A stretch of 27,827 nt of DNA, taken from the NCBI GenBank assembly GCA_028291125.1, contig JAQGIN010000107.1, positions 1-27,827 of the forward strand. Direction: 5' to 3'. Position 1 is the stretch's first letter; each line of letters begins with the position of its first letter. This DNA is from Caulobacter sp. (GTDB lineage: Bacteria; Pseudomonadota; Alphaproteobacteria; Caulobacterales; Caulobacteraceae). Under the pieces are notes generated by a model, which had not been told where the DNA came from, searched no databases, and worked only from the letters and a program-made list of their open reading frames with translations. The translations under genes were made by a program, and so were the position numbers. Positions 24,435 to 27,827 of the stretch are shown piece after piece.

Positions 24435-24460
24435 CAAGCAAGAATCAAGTGCGATTGTGC

Positions 24461-24490
24461 TTGACAAATATGACCGCCGTGGCAAATTTA
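24461..24490 (+). promoter_or_regulatory. Putative housekeeping-type promoter
   Basis: TTGACA (24461-24466) is a perfect -35. A 17-nt spacer leads to AAATTT (24484-24489), or 18 nt to AATTTA, a weak -10. The predicted start is about 24496. Confidence 0.5.
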
Positions 24491-24495
24491 GCACG

Positions 24496-24608
24496 CATGG
24501 TGATGAGCGCCCGACCCGCTCATCACGAACCGTGCCGGATCTATCCCCTCCCGGTCGCGGCATGAGAGAACATACTCGCCCGGACGCCTCGTGCGTCCGG
24601 GCGCTTTT
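24496..24608 (+). ncRNA. Candidate small RNA between lolA and xth
   Basis: About 112 nt from the predicted start to a strong terminator. Order of elements: a 5' hairpin GTGATGAGCG/CGCTCATCAC (24500-24509, 24517-24526) with loop CCCGACC; an unpaired C-rich stretch CTATCCCCTCCCGG (24541-24554) that could pair with ribosome sites; then an 11-bp terminator stem. This is the layout of many alphaproteobacterial trans-acting RNAs. A 22-codon ORF (ATG 24497 to TGA 24565) begins almost at the predicted start, so a leaderless small peptide, or an attenuator for xth, is an alternative. Confidence 0.55.
24577..24608 (+). terminator. Intrinsic terminator upstream of xth
   Basis: CGCCCGGACGC (24577-24587) pairs perfectly with GCGTCCGGGCG (24593-24603) around loop CTCGT, followed by CTTTTCTGTTC. 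Strong; it ends 39 nt before the xth start. Confidence 0.85.
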
Positions 24609-24647
24609 CTGTTCGGCCATGGCTTGAAACCACGCTAGGACCGCGCC

Positions 24648-25454
24648 ATGCGCCTTCGTCTCGCCACCTGGAACGTCAATTCCGTCCGCCTGCGCGCCGA
24701 GCAGGTCGCCCGCTTCGTCGACGAGCAGGCCCCGGACGTCCTCTGCCTGCAGGAGATCAAGTGCCAGGAGGGCGAGTTCCCCCGCCAGGCCTTCATCGAC
24801 ATGGGCCTGCCGCACCTGCGGATCGCCGGCCAGAAGGGCTGGCACGGGGTGGCCATCGCCTCGCGCCTGCCGATCGAGGACGCTCCGACGCTGAACGCCT
24901 GCCGCGAGGGCCACGCCCGCTGCGTCTCGGCCAAGGTGGCCGGGGTCGAGATCCAGAACTTCTACATCCCGGCTGGGGGCGACGTGCCCGACCGGGCCTT
25001 GAACCCCAAGTTCGACCACAAGCTGGACTTCTACGCGACCCTGGCCCGCGAGCTGGCCCGCCGCGACCGCAAGGATCCGCTGATCGTCACCGGCGACCTC
25101 AATGTTGCGCCCGGCGAGAACGACGTCTGGAGCCACAAGCAGATGTCGAAGATCGTCAGCCACACCCCGATCGAATTGGAGGCCATGGCGGCGCTGAAGG
25201 CCTCGCTGGACTTCATCGATCTGCCGCGCGAGGCGACGCCGGAGCCGGAAAAGCTGTTCTCCTGGTGGAGCTATCGCGCCGCCGACTTCCGCAAGTCCAA
25301 TCGCGGCCTGCGCCTGGACCACATCCTGGCCAGCCCCGGCCTGCGCGCGGCGGCCTTCGCCACCGGCAAGGCGGAATCCCGGGTGCATGACACCGTGCGC
25401 GAATGGGAGCGGCCCAGCGACCACGCGCCGGTGACGGCGGATCTGCTGCTGTAG
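24648..25454 (+). CDS. xth: Exodeoxyribonuclease III
   Basis: AP endonuclease and 3'-5' exonuclease of base excision repair; 268 residues, the usual length. Catalytic and metal residues of the EEP fold are all seen: N9/N11 (TWNVNSVR), E36 (LQEIKCQ), Y106 (NFYIPAGG), D150 and N152 (GDLNVAP), D224 (RLDHILAS) and D258/H259 (SDHAPV). WHGVAIASR and the GGDVPDRALNPKFDHKL loop are typical of the alphaproteobacterial XthA. The start codon follows a weak AGGA at about -11 (GCTAGGACCGCGCC). The terminator just upstream means it needs its own promoter or readthrough. Confidence 0.95.
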   Translation: MRLRLATWNVNSVRLRAEQVARFVDEQAPDVLCLQEIKCQEGEFPRQAFIDMGLPHLRIAGQKGWHGVAIASRLPIEDAPTLNACREGHARCVSAKVAGVEIQNFYIPAGGDVPDRALNPKFDHKLDFYATLARELARRDRKDPLIVTGDLNVAPGENDVWSHKQMSKIVSHTPIELEAMAALKASLDFIDLPREATPEPEKLFSWWSYRAADFRKSNRGLRLDHILASPGLRAAAFATGKAESRVHDTVREWERPSDHAPVTADLLL

Positions 25455-25488
25455 GATCTTTGAAGCGGCAAAGCCGGCGGAGCGAAAA

Positions 25489-25574
25489 CCTCGTCCTTCG
25501 ACAGGCTCAGGATGAGGTTTTCGACTGAGCCGCCGTTGAAGGAGCCCTCATCCTGAGCTTGTCGAAGGGCGAGG
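25489..25574. repeat. Palindromic intergenic repeat, family 4
   Basis: Arms 25489-25517 and 25546-25574 (29 nt each) pair with only two G-T type mismatches; the core is CTTCGACAGGCTCAGGATGAGG and its complement. This CTCATCCTGAGCTTGTCGAAGG type of sequence is a familiar dispersed repeat in proteobacteria. It lies between the convergent xth and dnaQ and could terminate both. Confidence 0.85.
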
Positions 25575-25596
25575 GCGGGTCCGCTGAACGGAAGCC

Positions 25597-26301
25597 CTAC
25601 AGCTCCAGCCCGAACTTCAGCCAGACCGCGCCGTCCTTGAGATTGGCGTGGACGAATTCGGCGTGCAGGCGGCGTTCGTCCTCGGTCGAGCGCGGGGCCA
25701 GCGGCCGGGGCCGGGCGCCGTAGGAGCCCTGGATCGCCACGGCGACGGCGTTGATCGCCACCACCTGGGTCAGTTCCAGCGCCCGTTCCTTGCCACCCTG
25801 CAGTTCGAGATAGACCATCGACAGCAGGTGGGCGTCGATCAGGGCCCCGTGCTTGTCGCGGTCGGCCAGGCTGATCTTGAAACGCTTACACAGGGCGTCG
25901 AGCGAATTGTACATGCCCGGGAAGCGCTTCTTGGCCATGGCCAGGGTGTCGATCCAGCGCGGCTCGGGCAGGGGGGCGCGGCCGCACTTCTCGAGCTCGA
26001 AATTGACGAAGCTGCGGTCGAAACTGGCGTTGTGGGCGATCACCGGCGAATCGCCGACGAAATCCAGGAAGCGGTCGGCGATCTCGACGAACTTCGGCTT
26101 GCCGGTCAGGAAGGCGCCCGACAGGCCGTGCACCTTCTCGGCCTCGGCCGGCATGTCGCGCAGCGGGTCGCAATATTCGTGGAATGACTTGCCGGTGGGC
26201 ATGAAGTCGACGACCTCGATGCAGCCGATTTCGACCAGCCGGTCGCCGGTTTTCGGGTCGAAGCCGGTGGTTTCGGTGTCGAGGATGATTTCCCGGGCCA
26301 T
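25597..26301 (-). CDS. dnaQ: DNA polymerase III epsilon subunit (3'-5' exonuclease)
   Basis: Proofreading subunit of the replicative polymerase; 234 residues. The DEDDh active site is complete: D8 and E10 (ILDTETTGFD), D95 (AHNASFD), H151 and D156 (KHGALIDAHLL). KVHGLSGAFLTGKPKF and the C-terminal KERALELTQ stretch toward the alpha-binding tail are typical. It is the last gene of the leftward aroE-coaE-dnaQ operon, starting 6 nt after the coaE stop; the ribosome site is weak, so coupling to coaE is likely. The repeat at 25489-25574 follows. Confidence 0.96.
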   Translation of the reverse strand: MAREIILDTETTGFDPKTGDRLVEIGCIEVVDFMPTGKSFHEYCDPLRDMPAEAEKVHGLSGAFLTGKPKFVEIADRFLDFVGDSPVIAHNASFDRSFVNFELEKCGRAPLPEPRWIDTLAMAKKRFPGMYNSLDALCKRFKISLADRDKHGALIDAHLLSMVYLELQGGKERALELTQVVAINAVAVAIQGSYGARPRPLAPRSTEDERRLHAEFVHANLKDGAVWLKFGLEL

Positions 26302-26307
26302 GCGATT

Positions 26308-26931
26308 TCAATGATCCAGTTCGCGGGCCGCAGCAAGCGCGGCCCGTTGGCGCAGATCAGCCAGCACCGCTCGGACCTGGTCGCGGGCGGCGTCGAGGCC
26401 GCGGCTGGTGTCGATGACATAGTGGGCCTTGGCGCGTTTTTCGACGTCGGCCATCTGCCGGGCGAGGATGGCGTCGAGCTTGGCCTCGTCCATGTCCGGC
26501 CGGGCCAGCACCCGGGCTCGCTGGACCTCGGCGGGGGCCGAGACCACCACCACCGCGTCGACCTTGGCCTCGCCGCCGGTTTCGAACAGCAGCGGGATGT
26601 CGAGTACGACGATCTGCGCCCCGTCGGCGGCGGCCTGGTCGAAGAAGGCGCCGCGATCGGCCGCGACCAGCGGATGGACGATGGCCTCCAGCCACCTCAG
26701 CGCCTTGGGATCGCCGACCACCCGGGCGCTGAGCGCCGCGCGGTCGACCGCGCCGTCGCGGACGACGCCGGGGAAGGCGGCCTCGACCGGGGCCACCGCC
26801 GCGCCACCCTGGGAATAGAGGAGGTGGACGGCGGCGTCGGCGTCATAGACCGGCGCGCCCTCGGCGGCGAACATCGCCGCGGTGGTCGACTTGCCCATGC
26901 CGATCGAGCCGGTCAGGCCGACGGTGATCAC
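26308..26931 (-). CDS. coaE: Dephospho-CoA kinase
   Basis: Last step of CoA synthesis: phosphorylates the ribose 3'-OH of dephospho-CoA. The 207 residues carry the P-loop GLTGSIGMGKST (5-16), VYDADAAVHLLY, the LEAIVHPLV motif and VVLDIPLLFETGGEAKVDAVVVVSAP, then ILARQMADVEKRAKAHYVIDTS near the end, all typical of CoaE. The start is GTG at 26931, overlapping the aroE stop as GTGA; the long open frame further upstream only shadows aroE. The coaE-dnaQ order is common in alphaproteobacteria. Confidence 0.96.
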   Translation of the reverse strand: MITVGLTGSIGMGKSTTAAMFAAEGAPVYDADAAVHLLYSQGGAAVAPVEAAFPGVVRDGAVDRAALSARVVGDPKALRWLEAIVHPLVAADRGAFFDQAAADGAQIVVLDIPLLFETGGEAKVDAVVVVSAPAEVQRARVLARPDMDEAKLDAILARQMADVEKRAKAHYVIDTSRGLDAARDQVRAVLADLRQRAALAAARELDH

Positions 26932-27788
26932 CGGGCTTCTCCCAGCAGGTCCAGGGCCAGGGCGCGGATATCGACCGAGGCCGGCGGGGTCTGGCCAAAC
27001 AGCGCCTCGAAGGTGGGAATGGCTTGGCGCAGCAGCATCTCCAGCCCGTCGACCGTGCGCCGGCCCAGGGCCTCGCCGCGCTGCAGGAACTCGGTGCGCA
27101 GCGGCTTGTAGACCATGTCGACGATCACCGCGTCGGCGGGAGTCAGCTCCAGCCGCGCCTCGGGACCGGGGCCGCCGCCCAGGCCCAGGGCCGTGGCGTT
27201 GATCACCAGGCCGGCGTCGGGCAGGGCGGAGTCGAACTCCGCCTCCGGCACGGCGCGGACATGGTCGCCGAAGGCCTCGACCAGGGCCTGGGCCCGCGAC
27301 AGGGTGCGGTTGACGACGCGGATCTCGGGGGCGCCGGCCAGCAGCAAGGCGGCCAGGGCGCCCCGCGCCGCGCCGCCGGCCCCGAGGATCACCACCGGGG
27401 CGGCGGTGACGTCGAAGCCCGGGGCCTGGACGGCGATGGCCCCGATCAGGCCGGGCCCGTCGGTGTTGTCGGCGACGATCGAGCCGTCGGCCTCGAAGAT
27501 CAGCAGATTGGCGGCGCCGGCCATCTTGGCCAGGTCGCTGGCCCGGTCGGCCAGGGCCAGGGCCTGCTCCTTGAACGGGATGGTGACGTTGAGGCCGCGC
27601 AGGCCGCCGCCGCGCAGGCCGTCGATGAAGGCCTCGAACCGCCGCTCCGGGGGCGAGAACGGCACATAGACGGCGTCGAGGCCGGCGGCGGCGATCCAGG
27701 CGTTGTGGATCAGCGGGCTCATCGAATGGCCGATCGGCTGGCCGCAAACCCCGGCCACGACAGCCGCGCCGGAAAGGGTCGAACTCAT
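26928..27788 (-). CDS. aroE: Shikimate dehydrogenase
   Basis: NADPH-dependent reduction of 3-dehydroshikimate to shikimate in aromatic amino acid synthesis; 286 residues. Substrate-site residues are S22 and S24 (GQPIGHSMSP), K73 (NVTIPFKE, catalytic) and D110 (ADNTDG, catalytic). The cofactor site shows GAGGAARG (136-143) and NRT (160-162), the Arg giving NADP preference. The ATG at 27788 overlaps the stop of the upstream gene as ATGA, and the gene ends in a GTGA overlap with coaE, so at least four genes are translationally coupled here. Confidence 0.97.
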   Translation of the reverse strand: MSSTLSGAAVVAGVCGQPIGHSMSPLIHNAWIAAAGLDAVYVPFSPPERRFEAFIDGLRGGGLRGLNVTIPFKEQALALADRASDLAKMAGAANLLIFEADGSIVADNTDGPGLIGAIAVQAPGFDVTAAPVVILGAGGAARGALAALLLAGAPEIRVVNRTLSRAQALVEAFGDHVRAVPEAEFDSALPDAGLVINATALGLGGGPGPEARLELTPADAVIVDMVYKPLRTEFLQRGEALGRRTVDGLEMLLRQAIPTFEALFGQTPPASVDIRALALDLLGEAR

Positions 27789-27827
27789 GCCTCGAGGGCT
27801 CCGTGCAGGCGTAGGAAGTCAAGCAGG
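27785..27827 (-). CDS. C-terminal end of an upstream gene, possibly maf (partial)
   Basis: Thirteen in-frame codons, LLDFLRLHGALEA, ending in a TGA that overlaps the aroE start as ATGA. In many alphaproteobacteria a Maf family nucleotide pyrophosphatase gene precedes aroE-coaE-dnaQ, and this ending fits the style of a Maf C-terminus. The evidence is mostly position, so the identity is tentative. Confidence 0.5.
   Translation of the reverse strand, partial: LLDFLRLHGALEA

Overview
The window is a high-GC chromosomal segment from an alphaproteobacterium, most likely Caulobacteraceae (Caulobacter or a close relative). The signs are strong GC bias at third codon positions, DUF2794, DUF2237 and DUF1993 genes, an LDH-like malate dehydrogenase, a CtrA-like box overlapping a -35 element, and dispersed GGGACCCAGG-type palindromes. 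It looks like core chromosome: I see no phage, integrase, transposase, CRISPR, rRNA or tRNA genes.

Layout. (1) 1-2508: the Lys-rich end of an unknown gene, a convergent soluble hybrid histidine kinase with two nearly identical PAS domains, and a small Pro/Ala-rich protein with a CtrA-like promoter. (2) 2527-6008, minus strand: a cytochrome c maturation cluster in the order ccmA-ccmB-(Spy/LTXXQ-like exported protein)-ccmC-ccmD-ccmG. It has 4-nt GTGA overlaps and a ccmD too short for ordinary ORF calling. (3) 6202-8889: acnA, divergent from ccmA. (4) 8890-10653: an exported DUF1223 protein, then about 510 bp without a convincing protein gene, holding two tandem related units that each look like a minus-strand small RNA with its own intrinsic terminator, then DUF2794. 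(5) 10686-14267: a Bax inhibitor-1 family membrane protein, an aldo/keto reductase, the 2'-5' RNA ligase-like thpR, an antibiotic-biosynthesis-monooxygenase-fold protein and DUF2237. (6) 14394-19652: a HpcH/CitE-type CoA-ester lyase, an exported protein with a histone H1-like tail, a HIT protein overlapping a MaoC hydratase, mdh, a PhnA C-terminal-domain protein and DUF1993. (7) 19653-21018: a ketopantoate-reductase-like gene bracketed by two inverted 91-bp hairpin elements. The left one also abuts a possible 34-aa membrane peptide. (8) 21105-25454: ftsK, lolA, a candidate small RNA with promoter and terminator, and xth. (9) 25597-27827, minus strand: a tightly packed (maf?)-aroE-coaE-dnaQ operon.

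How the genes work together. ccmABCD and ccmG export and handle heme and reduce apocytochrome thiols for c-type cytochrome assembly. AcnA and Mdh are TCA-cycle enzymes. The CoA-ester lyase and MaoC hydratase could act in sequence on mesaconyl-/methylmalyl-type CoA esters, linking glyoxylate, propionyl-CoA or acetyl-CoA to C4 acids. FtsK moves DNA at division, LolA ferries lipoproteins to the outer membrane, Xth and DnaQ act in DNA repair and proofreading, and AroE and CoaE act in shikimate and CoA synthesis.

The most interesting parts are non-coding: the tandem C-rich small-RNA-like units at 9808-10217, the promoter-hairpin-terminator unit at 24461-24608, and the paired 91-bp elements whose ends are identical while the inner stems differ in sequence but still pair perfectly. 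All calls come from reading the sequence; no database search was run.
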